From Streptomyces sp. CB00455 (lineage in GTDB: Bacteria > Actinomycetota > Actinomycetes > Streptomycetales > Streptomycetaceae): 64,000 bases of DNA. Location: positions 745,445 to 809,444 of the forward strand of contig NZ_LIVQ01000003.1 of the NCBI RefSeq assembly GCF_001905445.1. Direction: 5' to 3'. The notes under the pieces were generated by a model. The model saw only the letters and a program-made list of their open reading frames with translations, was not told the origin of the DNA and did not search any database. Both the position numbers and the translations under genes were made by a program. Positions 16,116 to 24,879 of this stretch are shown in pieces. How positions within the stretch are numbered: position 1 is the first letter of the stretch; each line of letters starts with the position of its first letter.

Positions 16116-16580
16116 TCATCCGGCGGTGAGGCCGAGGAGGGAGCGGACATAGGCGTACTTCGCGGACAAGCGCTCGCGCGTGGGGCCGTCCAGTGCGCAG
16201 AGCCGTGCGGGGTCGGCGTTGTGGGCGAGGTCGGCCTCCTTGACCAGCAGGGCGCCCGGTGTGGCGAGGATGCGGGCGGCGTAGTCCTCCAGCGCTTCGC
16301 CCGGACGTTTGGTGAGGGCGAGGACCATGTCCTTCACGGTGCGGGGCAGGGCTGCGGATTCCAGCCAGGCCGGGCTCAGGGCCCCGTCCTCGATGGCGTC
16401 GTGGAGCCAGGCCGCCGCCTGCTGTCCGGGGTCGCCACCGCGCAGGCGCACGCCCTCGGCCACGGCCGCGAGGTGTTCGGCGTACGGCCGGCCGGCCTTG
16501 TCGGTCTGGCCCTCGTGCGCGGTGCGCGCCAAGGTCTCGACCTCGATGAGGGTCAGGGGGCGGCTCGTCGGGCTCGTCAT
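16116..16580 (-). CDS. HD-domain phosphohydrolase (RelA/SpoT hydrolase-like)
   Basis: A 154-residue metal-dependent phosphohydrolase. The HD signatures are His36 (PYAEHLAAVAEG), His60-Asp61 followed by Glu64-Asp65 (AAWLHDAIEDG), and Asp117 (KEADLAHNAD), the pattern of the small alarmone/MESH1-like hydrolase branch. The opening AHEGQTDKAGRPYAEH matches the HD domain of RelA/SpoT proteins. It has no synthetase or TGS domain, so it could hydrolyse (p)ppGpp or another nucleotide; the substrate is inferred. Its ATG overlaps the stop of the upstream decarboxylase by 4 nt, so the two are translationally coupled. Confidence 0.8.
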   Translation of the reverse strand: MTSPTSRPLTLIEVETLARTAHEGQTDKAGRPYAEHLAAVAEGVRLRGGDPGQQAAAWLHDAIEDGALSPAWLESAALPRTVKDMVLALTKRPGEALEDYAARILATPGALLVKEADLAHNADPARLCALDGPTRERLSAKYAYVRSLLGLTAG

Positions 16581-17983
16581 GCGATCTCCCTCGCTGCTGT
16601 CCGCAGGGCCCGGGCGACCCGGTGCGCGTCCGCCTGTGTCGTACGCCAGTTGGAGAACGCGGCGCGCAGGGCCGGGGTTCCCTCGTGGACGGTGGGCGTG
16701 ACGAAGACCTCGGCGGCCACGGCCTCGCGCAGGGCGGTCAGGCGGGCCGGGGTGGGGTCGGCGGCCAGGGTGAAGCAGACGACGTTGAGGTGGACCGGGG
16801 CCAGGAGCCGCAGGGCCGGTTCGCGGGAGAGCTGCTCGCCCAGCGCGCGGGCGCAGGCGATGTCGCGTTCGACGATCTCCCGGTGGCCGTGGCGGCCGTA
16901 GGCGCGCAGCGTGAACCAGGCGGCGAGGGCGCGCAGCCGGTGGGAGTTCTCCGGGGTCAGGTGGACCAGGTCGGGGTGGTCGCCGAGGGGGCCGAGGTAG
17001 GCGGCGGAGTTCTGGAAGACGCGGGCCTGCAGGTCGGGCCGGCGGGTGAACTGCACGGCGCTGTCGTAGGGGACGTTGAGCCATTTGTGCAGGTCGATGC
17101 AGAGGGAGTCGGAGGCGTCGAGGCCCTTCGCCAGGTGGGCGTGGTCCGGGGAGAGGGCGGCGAAGGCGCCGAAGGCGGCGTCGGTGTGCAGCCAGAAATC
17201 GTGGCGGGCGCGGAGGGCGGCGACGGCCTGGAGGTCGTCGTAGTCGGCGGTGTTGACGGTGCCCGCGTTGGCGACGACGACGGCCGGGCCGGGCGTGTCG
17301 GCCAGTGCGCGGTCGAGGGCGGCCGGGTCGACGGCCTCGCGGCCGGGCAGCGTGGGGACCTTGACGAGGGAGTTGCGGCCGAGCCCGAGCACGGACAGGG
17401 CCTTGGCGATGGAGGAGTGCGGGGCGCCGGAGAGGACCCGGGCGGGGCCGAGGGCCCCGGCGCCGTCCTCGGCCGGGCAGACGCCGAGGCGTTCGCCGAG
17501 CCATTCGCGGGCGATGGCGAGGCCGGTGGTGTTGGACATGGTGGCGCCGCTGACGAAGGTGCCGGAGTGGTCGGCGGAGAGGTGGAAGAGCTCGCGGAGC
17601 CAGCCGATGGTCTCGCGTTCGAGGTCCTGGCCGGCGCCGTCGAGGGCGGAGTTGGAGTTCTGGTCGTGGGCGGCGGTGAGCCAGTCCCCCGCGAGGGCGG
17701 CGGGGGTGGCGCCGCCGGTGACGAAACCGAGGTAGCGGGGGCCGGCGGAGGCGGACAGGCGGGGCTCCCAGCGCTCACGGAAGGCGGCGAGCGCGGCCTC
17801 TGTGCCGGTGCCGTGCTCGGGCAGGGGCGGGGGCGAGGAGAGGGACTCGGGGGCGTCCGGCCTGACGCGGGACGGTACGACGGGACGCGCGTCCAGGGTG
17901 GAGAGCGCGTCGGCGGCGGCGCGTCGGGTGGCATCGAGCAGATCGGGAAGCCGGGCGAGATCGGCGGCGAGCGTACGGTCCAT
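16577..17983 (-). CDS. PLP-dependent group II decarboxylase-like protein
   Basis: A 468-residue pyridoxal-phosphate enzyme of the aromatic-L-amino-acid/glutamate decarboxylase family (fold type I). Visible family features are the substrate-domain start PRYLGFVTGG, the PLP-phosphate region SGATMSNTTGLAIAREW, the motif HTDAAFGAF with the Asp that contacts the pyridine nitrogen, and the Schiff-base Lys300 in LHKWLNVPYD. I start at ATG 17983 (MDRTLAADLARLPDLLDA); an upstream in-frame codon adds 14 unlikely residues. The substrate cannot be told from sequence. It is co-transcribed with the HD hydrolase and follows the 1.25-kb repeat region. Confidence 0.85.
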   Translation of the reverse strand: MDRTLAADLARLPDLLDATRRAAADALSTLDARPVVPSRVRPDAPESLSSPPPLPEHGTGTEAALAAFRERWEPRLSASAGPRYLGFVTGGATPAALAGDWLTAAHDQNSNSALDGAGQDLERETIGWLRELFHLSADHSGTFVSGATMSNTTGLAIAREWLGERLGVCPAEDGAGALGPARVLSGAPHSSIAKALSVLGLGRNSLVKVPTLPGREAVDPAALDRALADTPGPAVVVANAGTVNTADYDDLQAVAALRARHDFWLHTDAAFGAFAALSPDHAHLAKGLDASDSLCIDLHKWLNVPYDSAVQFTRRPDLQARVFQNSAAYLGPLGDHPDLVHLTPENSHRLRALAAWFTLRAYGRHGHREIVERDIACARALGEQLSREPALRLLAPVHLNVVCFTLAADPTPARLTALREAVAAEVFVTPTVHEGTPALRAAFSNWRTTQADAHRVARALRTAAREIA

Positions 17984-19238
17984 GCCCGCACGGTATGCGC
18001 CCGCCGGCGCCCGATGACCGGCCAATCCGACCGGAGTGGCCCACGGGGCGGGTGGGGCCGCGGGGCCGCGGGGCGGCCCGGAGCGGGGCCGCGGGCCGGA
18101 GGCCGGGGGCCGCGGGCCGCGGGGCTGCGGGCCGCGGGGCTGCGGGGCTGCGGGTCAGCCCCAACCGGAGCGGGCACCCGCGGCAGCGGGTCAGCCGGAC
18201 AGCCCGAACCGGAGCGGGCACGTGTGGCGCGCGGCAGCGTGCCACCCGAGCGAGGCACGCGCGCCCCCAGGACCCCAGCCCAACGGCCACGGCTCGCAAA
18301 GCAGCCGGTCGGCCCGGGCCGGAGCGGGCACGTGCAGACACGGGGCCTCCGGGCACTAAGCAGGCCCTCCGGCCCTCCGGCCCCCCGCGCACCCGAGCAG
18401 GACGCGGAGCTCCGGCGCACACGGCGGGCACGGGACTCGGCCCACCAGATCGGGCAAGCGGCGGCGCGGGGACCGGCCCACCCAGCGAGCCACGCAGGAC
18501 AGCCGGGCAGCTCGCCGGAACGGGCACGCGCGGTCGCGGGCCCGGGCCACGGGCAGGCAACCAGGGTCGCTGCCACCTGAGCGGACACGGGGCGCAGCGC
18601 AACCGCGTGGATACCTGACGGCGCCGGGCACCCGGCCCAGCCGCGCGAGCCACGGAGGGGGCACCGGCCCAGCCGCCCAGCTGCGCGGGCGATCGGGGCA
18701 CGGGCCACCGGCGAACCCGAGCAGACACACCCCAGCCTGGACACCGCCGGCCCAGCCGCCATCCCCGCGTGCACGCGGAGGCGCGGGCCCGGCGCACCCG
18801 AGCAGACACACCGCGGGCGGACCCCAGCCCAGCCACCACCACCGCGCGGCCGCGGGTCCGGCGAAGCCCGGGCCACAGCGTGGACCCCCGACTCAGCCGC
18901 CCGGCTCCGCGTGCACGGCGAGGAACGGGTCCTGGGCGAACCCCAGTCAACACACCGCAGCGCGGGCCCCAGCCCAGCCGCCCCAACCCGCGCGGGCTCG
19001 GCGCGGGCCCGGCGAACCCGAGTCGGCATACCCCAGCGTGGAGTTCCCGCCCGGCCGGGCGGGTGCCCGGCAGCGCGGGGTGCCCGGGCGGACGCGGGGG
19101 TGGGGGGCTGGTCCGGCCGGGGTGGTCGGGCGGGTGCGTCGGGCGTCACGCTGCCGTCATGGAGTGGTGGCGGGGTGGTGGGGGCCGGTCCGGCCGCCGG
19201 GGTGGTCGGGCGGGTGGGTTGGGCAAGTGGGTTGGGCG
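17984..19238. repeat. 1.25-kb repeat-rich noncoding interval
   Basis: No credible gene. The interval is extremely G+C-rich and built of degenerate tandem repeats. From about 18640 to 19050 a unit of roughly 75 bp recurs at least five times: the marker GCGAACCCGAG or a variant begins near 18711, 18791, 18862, 18936 and 19012, and GGCCCAGCCGCC recurs with the same period. A second motif, ACCGGAGCGGGCAC, recurs near 18164, 18207, 18319 and 18515, and 18040-18150 is a CTGCGGGGCCGCGGG-type array. Open frames through the region merely echo the DNA repeats. It may be decayed sequence or a structural spacer. Confidence 0.7.
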
Positions 19239-20231
19239 TCAGGCTGCCGTTGTGGGGGGGGGGGGGGGGGTGGGGGTGGGCGGGTGGGGGGCGGGGGTGG
19301 GGGTGGGGGCGTGCGGGAGGTGGGGCGTGATCAGGCCGTCGGCGAGGTGGATCACCTGGTCGGCGTGTGCGGCGGCCGCCGGGTCGTGGGTGGCCATGAC
19401 GACGGTGGCGCCCAGGGAGCGGGCGGCGGACCGGAGCAGTCCGAGGAGCTCGGCCGCGGCGGTGGTGTCGAGGGCGCCGGTGGGTTCGTCGGCGAAGACC
19501 ACCTCGGGCCGGGTGACGAGCGCCCGGGCGAGGGCGACGCACCGGCGCCGGCCGGCGGACAGCTCGGCGGGGCGGCAGCGGCCCTTGCCCTCCAGCCCGA
19601 CGCGGGCGAGCAGGTCGGCGGCGCGGGCCCGGTCCCGCGCCGAGGAGCCGCCACCGCGCAGTCGCAGTGGCAGCAGCACGTTCTGCTCGACGGTCAGGGA
19701 GGGCAGGAGGTTGGGGGCTTGGAAGACGAAGCCGAGCCGGTCGCGGCGCAGTCCGGCGAGCGCGTCGCCGTCCATGCCGGTGATCTCGGTGCCGCCCAGG
19801 CGGACGGAGCCCCCGGTGGGCACGTCGAGTCCGGCGGCGCAGCGCAGCAAGGTCGACTTGCCGGATCCGGAGGGGCCCGTCACGGCGGTGAAGCTGCCGT
19901 GCGGCAGGCTCAGGTCGATGCCGCGCAGCGCGTGCACGGGGGCGGCGCCGTGTCCGTAGCGGCGCCGTACGCCGCGCAGTTCGACGGCGCCGGGCTCGGT
20001 GACGGTGACGACCGGGACGGCGGCGGGCTCGGTGACGGCGCCGGGCTCGGTGACGCCGCCGGGCGCCGGCGGCCCCACCGCCGTCCCGGTCGTCACCGTC
20101 CGGCCGCGCCGTCGCACCATCGTCCCGGCCGCCGCCACCGCCTGGTCGCGCCGCCCCGCCGACGGCGCGACCGCCGTCCCGGTCGCCGTCGTTGTCTGGT
20201 CGCGCCGCCCGCTGGTTTGCCGGATCCCCAT
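19239..20231 (-). CDS. ABC transporter ATP-binding protein (MacB/LolD type) with low-complexity ends
   Basis: ATPase subunit of an ABC exporter of the MacB/LolD/FtsE class. The core shows Walker A GPSGSGKS, Q-loop FVFQAPNLLPSLT, signature LSAGRRRC in place of the usual LSGGQ, Walker B VVFADEPTGALD and H-loop MATHD. A GGAAGG site precedes the ATG at 20231. About 75 residues of repeat-derived sequence come before the core (TGTAV, TEPGAV and GRRDQ motifs recur), and the C-terminus is a Pro/Thr tail encoded across a run of 17 C on the coding strand (19254-19270). No permease gene is adjacent. It could be an orphan or decaying exporter ATPase. Confidence 0.75.
   Translation of the reverse strand: MGIRQTSGRRDQTTTATGTAVAPSAGRRDQAVAAAGTMVRRRGRTVTTGTAVGPPAPGGVTEPGAVTEPAAVPVVTVTEPGAVELRGVRRRYGHGAAPVHALRGIDLSLPHGSFTAVTGPSGSGKSTLLRCAAGLDVPTGGSVRLGGTEITGMDGDALAGLRRDRLGFVFQAPNLLPSLTVEQNVLLPLRLRGGGSSARDRARAADLLARVGLEGKGRCRPAELSAGRRRCVALARALVTRPEVVFADEPTGALDTTAAAELLGLLRSAARSLGATVVMATHDPAAAAHADQVIHLADGLITPHLPHAPTPTPAPHPPTPTPPPPPTTAA
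19254..19270. repeat. Homopolymer of 17 G at the 3' end of the ABC ATPase gene
   Basis: Seventeen consecutive G on the plus strand, followed to about 19310 by G-rich clusters (GGGGGTGGG type) able to form G-quadruplexes. In the ATPase gene it encodes the poly-Pro tail, so length changes would alter the last residues of the protein. Confidence 0.8.
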
Positions 20232-20320
20232 GGTGTGCCGCCTTCCGAGACGTCGCTGGTGATGGCTCAGACGCTACGGATCGCGGTGCGGCCCGGGCCA
20301 TGGCGCAGCCCGGCCGGTCG

Positions 20321-20342
20321 GGGGTGGGGCAGGCCCCACCCC
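20321..20342 (-). terminator. Hairpin at the 3' end of the PP2C phosphatase gene
   Basis: GGGGTGGGGC (20321-20330) and GCCCCACCCC (20333-20342) are perfectly complementary, directly after the phosphatase stop and before the ABC ATPase gene on the same strand. Confidence 0.5.
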
Positions 20343-20344
20343 GG

Positions 20345-21487
20345 TCAGGGGGAGCGCCGGATCAGCAGGAGCGCGCGGTCGTCGTTGACGTCCTTGGCGA
20401 CCTTTTCGATCAGGTGCCAGGCCGCGCCCTCCCAGCCGGCGGCGACGTAGCGGTCGGCCTCGCCGGTGAGCCGGTCGATGCCCTCGCTGATCTCGCGGTC
20501 GGCGGTCTCCACCAGGCCGTCCGTGAAGAGCATGAGGACGTCGCCGCGGCGGAGGTTCCCGGCGGCGGCGGTGAAGTCGGCGCCGTCGTACACGCCGAGC
20601 AGGGGGCCCTCGCCGGTCTTCTCCTGCCAGCGGCCGGTGCCCGCGGACAGCTGGAGGGCGGGCAGGTGGCCGGCGGAGAGCAGTTCGTAGTCGCCGCTCT
20701 CCAGGTCCAGTACGAGGTGGATGGAGGTGGCGAAGCCCTCGTCCCAGTCCTGGCGGAGCAGGTAGCCGTTGGCGGCGGGCAGGAAGCCGTGCGGGGGCAG
20801 CGCGCCGAGCAGGCCGCCGAAGGCGCCGGACAGCAGCAGCGCGCGGGAGCCGGCTTCCATGCCCTTGCCGGAGACGTCGGTCAGGACGACTTCCAGGGTC
20901 CGGCCGCCGTTCGTACGGGCGGCGACGACGAAGTCGCCGGAGAAGGACTGGCCGCCGGCCGGGCGCAGCGCCATCTCGCGGTGCCAGCCTCTGGGCAGGG
21001 AGGGCAGTTTGCTCTGTACCCGGATCCGTTCGCGCAGGTCGAAGAGCATGGTGCCGCCGCGTCGCCAGGGCACGCCGACGCGGCTGCGGAACTGGGCGAT
21101 GACCAGTCCGAAGAACCCGCAGGCGGCGACGACGAGGACGGTGCCGGGGGTGACCCGCGCCGGTCCGAGGGCGTAGGGGCCGAGCACGAGGGCTTCGACG
21201 ATCAGTGCGGCGGCGGAGGCGGCGTACAGGGCGAGGAGACTGGCGGGGCGCAGCAACAGCCCGCCGGCCACGATGGGCAGGACGAGCGCCGAGGGCGAGA
21301 ACCAGACGGGCAGCATGAGCGTGCCGCAGGCGATGGCGGGGACGGTGGCGAGCAGTCCGGCGAAGGCGAGCCAGTCGGAGGCGTCCCCGCGGAAGTAGTC
21401 GACGGCGGATTTGCGCAGGGCGGTGCGGGCCCGGTGCGACAGCATGCGCGTCCGGGCCATGAGCGTCTCCACTTGTGCTCCGGCCAT
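20345..21487 (-). CDS. Membrane-anchored PP2C/SpoIIE-type serine phosphatase
   Basis: A 380-residue protein with several N-terminal membrane helices (about 40-135) and a C-terminal SpoIIE/RsbU-like phosphatase domain (about 165-378). Metal-binding motifs are visible: GDFVVAA, LTDVSGKGMEA, LLSAGH and LMLFTDGLVE. Such enzymes usually dephosphorylate anti-sigma-factor antagonists; no partner kinase or antagonist lies nearby, so its pathway is unknown. A second in-frame ATG (21460, MARTRML) has GTGGAG 6 nt upstream and could be the true start, shortening it by nine residues. Confidence 0.88.
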   Translation of the reverse strand: MAGAQVETLMARTRMLSHRARTALRKSAVDYFRGDASDWLAFAGLLATVPAIACGTLMLPVWFSPSALVLPIVAGGLLLRPASLLALYAASAAALIVEALVLGPYALGPARVTPGTVLVVAACGFFGLVIAQFRSRVGVPWRRGGTMLFDLRERIRVQSKLPSLPRGWHREMALRPAGGQSFSGDFVVAARTNGGRTLEVVLTDVSGKGMEAGSRALLLSGAFGGLLGALPPHGFLPAANGYLLRQDWDEGFATSIHLVLDLESGDYELLSAGHLPALQLSAGTGRWQEKTGEGPLLGVYDGADFTAAAGNLRRGDVLMLFTDGLVETADREISEGIDRLTGEADRYVAAGWEGAAWHLIEKVAKDVNDDRALLLIRRSP

Positions 21488-21785
21488 TGCACCGGGACCC
21501 TATCCATCCCGGCCGTGGATGCGCAGGGGTACCCCTGGACCCGCGGCCGGGCGGGACCTCAAAACGCTTCGGCCGGGCCGAATTGTGTGGGTCGGGGTGG
21601 CCCTGCGGCTTGCGGGATGCGCGCATTGCGGCCTGGTGAGCGGGATGTCCGGCAGGAGCGCAGGGAACTGGAGTTCGAAGGTGCGCCGCCCCGGTGCCGC
21701 CCTCCCGGCCAACCACCCCGGTGCCGCCCCCCGGACCGGCCGCCCCGCCCGGCCTCCCGCCCGGACCCCGACCGGCCGGGCGTCC

Positions 21786-22595
21786 CTAGCGGACCTGGCA
21801 TCCCGGGCACCAGAAGAGGTTGCGGGCGGCGAGAGCGGCGGTGCGGATCTCGCCCCCGCAGATGTGGCAGGGCAGGTTCGCCCGCCGGTAGACGTACACC
21901 TCGCCGCCGTGGTCGTCCACCCTCGGCGGGCGGCCCATCGCCCCGGGCAGGTGCTCGTCGCGGACGGTGTCGATGCGGTTGTTCCGTACGCCCTCACGCA
22001 TCAGCGCGCCCAGGTCCGCCCACAGGGCGTCCCATTCGCGGCGGGTGAGGTCCCGGCCGGGCCGGTACGGGTCGATGCCGTGGCGGAAGAGGACCTCGGC
22101 CCGGTAGACGTTGCCGACGCCCGCGACGACCTTCTGGTCCATCAGCAGGGCCGCGATGGTGGTGCGCGAGCGCGATATCCGGGCCCAGGCGCGGTCCGGG
22201 TCGTCGCCGTCGCGCAGGGGGTCCGGGCCGAGCCGGGCGCTCGCCGCCCGCTTCTCCTCGTCCGTGATCCACGCGCAGGTGGTGGGGCCGCGCAGGTCCG
22301 CGTACGAGTCGTCATTGGCCAGGCGCAGCCGGACCGTGTCGGTGGCGGGCGGGGCCGGGGCGGGGCCGAGCGCGTACTTGCCGAAGAGGCCGAGGTGGAT
22401 GTGGATCCAGCCGCGCTCCGCGAAGCCGAGGAAGAGGTGTTTGCCGTGGGCGTCGGCCGTCTCCAGCACGCGGCCGTCCAGCAGGGCCGCGGTCTGCGCG
22501 AACCGGCCCTGGGGGCTGCTGACGGCGACCGGCCGGCCGGCGAACCGCTCGCGGTGGTCCTCGGCGAGGCGGTGGATCGTATGCCCCTCGGGCAC
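21786..22595 (-). CDS. Fpg/Nei family DNA glycosylase (endonuclease VIII-like)
   Basis: Bifunctional base-excision repair glycosylase/AP lyase for oxidised bases. I use GTG 22595 because it yields the essential N-terminus M-P-E (PEGHTIHRLA), where Pro2 is the Schiff-base nucleophile and Glu3 assists, and GAGGAG lies 8 nt upstream; longer frames would bury the catalytic Pro. The 269-residue protein has the catalytic Lys in GKHLFLGF, the H2TH region with DQKVVAGVGNVYRAEVLF, and a C-terminal zinc finger (CHIC and CPGC). The PEGHTIHR start marks the Nei branch rather than MutM. It lies next to rpiB. Confidence 0.93.
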   Translation of the reverse strand: MPEGHTIHRLAEDHRERFAGRPVAVSSPQGRFAQTAALLDGRVLETADAHGKHLFLGFAERGWIHIHLGLFGKYALGPAPAPPATDTVRLRLANDDSYADLRGPTTCAWITDEEKRAASARLGPDPLRDGDDPDRAWARISRSRTTIAALLMDQKVVAGVGNVYRAEVLFRHGIDPYRPGRDLTRREWDALWADLGALMREGVRNNRIDTVRDEHLPGAMGRPPRVDDHGGEVYVYRRANLPCHICGGEIRTAALAARNLFWCPGCQVR

Positions 22596-22670
22596 GGCAG
22601 GGCTCCTCGGATCAGCTCGTACGAAAACGGCCGTGCCGCCCCCGCGGGGCGGCACGGCCGGAGAGTGGTG

Positions 22671-23156
22671 TCAGCCCTGGGGGTGGTGGGCCGGGACGGG
22701 GGGCAGCTCGCCGGTCTGCTCGTAGGCGCGGAGCATGTCGATGCGGCGCGTGTGGCGCTCCTCGCCCGAGTACGGGGTGGCGAGGAAGGCCTCGATGAAG
22801 CTGACGGCCTCGTCCTGGGTGTGCATGCGGCCGCCGACGGAGATCACGTTGGCGTTGTTGTGCTCACGGCCGAGCTGGGCGGTCTGGACGCTCCAGGCCA
22901 GGATGGCGCGGACGCCCTTGACCTTGTTCGCGGCGATCTGCTCGCCATTGCCGGATCCGCCGATCACGATGCCGAGGCTGTCGGCGTCCGCCGCGGTCTT
23001 CTCCGCGGCGCGCAGGCAGAACGGCGGGTAGTCGTCCACCGCGTCGTAGATGTGGGGGCCACAGTCGACGGGCTCGTGGCCGTTGTTCTTGAGCCAGTCC
23101 ACCAAGTGGTTCTTGAGCTCAAAGCCGGCATGGTCGGATCCGAGGTACACGCGCAT
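22671..23156 (-). CDS. rpiB: Ribose-5-phosphate isomerase B
   Basis: Interconverts ribose 5-phosphate and ribulose 5-phosphate in the pentose phosphate pathway. The 161-residue product from ATG 23156 starts MRVYLGSDHAGFELK, the RpiB/LacA/LacB signature. It contains GGSGNGEQIAANK (about 66-78), the phosphate/base-binding loop, with Ser68 where the E. coli enzyme has its catalytic Cys, as usual in actinobacteria, and REHNNANVI. No clear ribosome site precedes the ATG, so the message may be leaderless. It ends 75 nt before the Nei-type glycosylase gene. Confidence 0.95.
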   Translation of the reverse strand: MRVYLGSDHAGFELKNHLVDWLKNNGHEPVDCGPHIYDAVDDYPPFCLRAAEKTAADADSLGIVIGGSGNGEQIAANKVKGVRAILAWSVQTAQLGREHNNANVISVGGRMHTQDEAVSFIEAFLATPYSGEERHTRRIDMLRAYEQTGELPPVPAHHPQG

Positions 23157-23373
23157 GGGACGAGTGTGGCACGAGGGCGGCGGGGAGGGGGTGGCGGGTG
23201 TCGCGTAAGTCACTTCTAAAGCTCAAGTAAACCCAAAGAACGCAGATGAGACACCCCGGGGCAAGGTCTCGGCCGTTCGTCCGAGCGCAACGATCCGGAT
23301 TGGGGTCTTCCGCCCGTGTTCATCTCAGGTTTGAATGCCGGGGCTCGCAACCCGAGAACCTAAGGATCCGTCC

Positions 23374-24807
23374 ATGAGCTCCACGACGACCCTTCAGAAG
23401 GCAGGCGACCCCTCCGGTGAACCCGGTGGAGTCCAGCCCTCCGACGGTCTGAAGGCCGGTCTCAAGAACCGCCACCTGTCCATGATCGCCATCGGCGGTG
23501 TCATCGGCGCCGGACTCTTCGTCGGCTCCGGTGGCGGCATCGCCAAGGCCGGCCCCGCCATCCTGGTCTCCTACGCGCTCGTCGGCGCGATGGTGGTCTT
23601 CGTGATGCGGATGCTCGGCGAGATGGCCGCCGCCAGCCCGAACTCGGGCTCCTTCTCCGCCTACGCCGACCGCGCGCTGGGCCGCTGGGCCGGCTTCTCG
23701 ATCGGCTGGCTGTACTGGTTCTTCTGGGTCGTGGTGCTGGCCGTGGAGGCCACCGCCGGTGCGGCCATCCTGGAGGGCTGGATCCCGGCCGTCCCGCAGT
23801 GGGCCTGGGCCCTGATCGTGATGGCGGTGCTGACGGTCACCAACCTCGGCTCGGTCGCCTCGTACGGCGAGTTCGAGTTCTGGTTCGCGGGCATCAAGGT
23901 CGTCGCCATCGGTGCCTTCGTGATCGTCGGCATGCTGGCCGTCTTCGGCCTGCTGCCGGGCTCCGACAACCCGGGGGCGGGCTTCGCGCACCTGACCGAC
24001 ACCGGCGGCTTCATGCCGGGCGGCTGGGGCTCGATCCTCACCGGTGTGCTGATGGTCGTCTTCTCCTTCATGGGCAGCGAGATCGTCACGCTGGCCGCGG
24101 GTGAGTCCGAGGACCCGCGCCGCGCGGTCACCAAGGCCACCAACTCCGTCATCTGGCGGATCGGTGTCTTCTACCTGGGCTCGATCTTCATCGTGCTGAC
24201 GCTGCTGCCGTGGAACGACCCCTCGATCACCGAGAAGGGCTCCTACGTCGCCGCCCTCGACTCGATCGGCATCGCCCACGCCGGCACGATCATGGAGGTC
24301 ATCGTCCTGACCGCCGTGCTGTCCTGCCTCAACTCGGGCCTCTACACCGCCTCGCGGATGGCCTTCTCGCTCGGTGAGCGCGGGGACGCGCCGAAGGCCT
24401 TCGCCAAGGTGAGCAAGAGGGGTGTGCCGACCGTGGCGATCCTGGGCTCGGTCGTCTTCGGCTTCGTCGCCGTCTACTTCAACTACGCCTTCAAGGACAC
24501 GGTCTTCAACTTCCTGCTGAACTCCTCGGGTGCGATCGCGCTCTTCGTGTGGCTGGTGATCTGCCTGACCCAGCTGAGGATGCGCGGGATCCTCATGCGC
24601 GAGGTGCCGGAGAAGGTCACCGTCAAGATGTGGCTCTTCCCGTACCTGACGTGGGCCACGGCCGGGATGATCACCCTGGTCCTGGTCTACATGCTCTTCG
24701 ACGACGCCAACCGCGAGGTCGTCCTGCTGTCGGTGCTGGTGGCGGCCGTGGTGGTGGCCGTCGGCGTGGTGCGCGACATGCGCCGCAAGGCCGCCGAGCG
24801 CGTCTGA
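23374..24807 (+). CDS. Amino-acid permease, APC superfamily (copy 1)
   Basis: A 477-residue proton-coupled amino-acid importer of the AAT family (GabP/AnsP/AroP-like) with about 12 membrane helices. The first-helix signature is GGVIGAGLFVGSG, and FGEFEFWFAGIK-type and ASRMAFSLGERGDAP motifs are present. ATG 23374 has AAGGA 8 nt upstream. It is the first of three closely related permeases in 5.4 kb; this copy is the most divergent. Specificity cannot be assigned. A strong terminator follows. Confidence 0.93.
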   Translation: MSSTTTLQKAGDPSGEPGGVQPSDGLKAGLKNRHLSMIAIGGVIGAGLFVGSGGGIAKAGPAILVSYALVGAMVVFVMRMLGEMAAASPNSGSFSAYADRALGRWAGFSIGWLYWFFWVVVLAVEATAGAAILEGWIPAVPQWAWALIVMAVLTVTNLGSVASYGEFEFWFAGIKVVAIGAFVIVGMLAVFGLLPGSDNPGAGFAHLTDTGGFMPGGWGSILTGVLMVVFSFMGSEIVTLAAGESEDPRRAVTKATNSVIWRIGVFYLGSIFIVLTLLPWNDPSITEKGSYVAALDSIGIAHAGTIMEVIVLTAVLSCLNSGLYTASRMAFSLGERGDAPKAFAKVSKRGVPTVAILGSVVFGFVAVYFNYAFKDTVFNFLLNSSGAIALFVWLVICLTQLRMRGILMREVPEKVTVKMWLFPYLTWATAGMITLVLVYMLFDDANREVVLLSVLVAAVVVAVGVVRDMRRKAAERV

Positions 24808-24823
24808 CCCCGGACCGTACGCG

Positions 24824-24860
24824 AGCAGCCCCGGACCGCCGAGCGCGGTCCGGGGCTGCT
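24824..24860. terminator. Bidirectional terminator, permease copy 1 / bioY
   Basis: Perfect 16-bp stem (24824-24839 with 24845-24860), extended by CCGTACG/CGTACGG flanks, between the convergent permease and bioY genes. Confidence 0.75.
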
Positions 24861-24879
24861 GCCGTACGGGGGGGGGTGG

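Noticed and set aside
18640..19050. CRISPR-like array
   Set aside because: The roughly 75-bp units are imperfect and contiguous, without identical short repeats separated by unique spacers, and there are no cas genes.
16957..20301. Long minus-strand frame spanning the repeat region and parts of two genes
   Set aside because: It runs through the noncoding repeats and is out of frame with both the decarboxylase and the ABC ATPase; Pro/Arg/Ala low complexity throughout.
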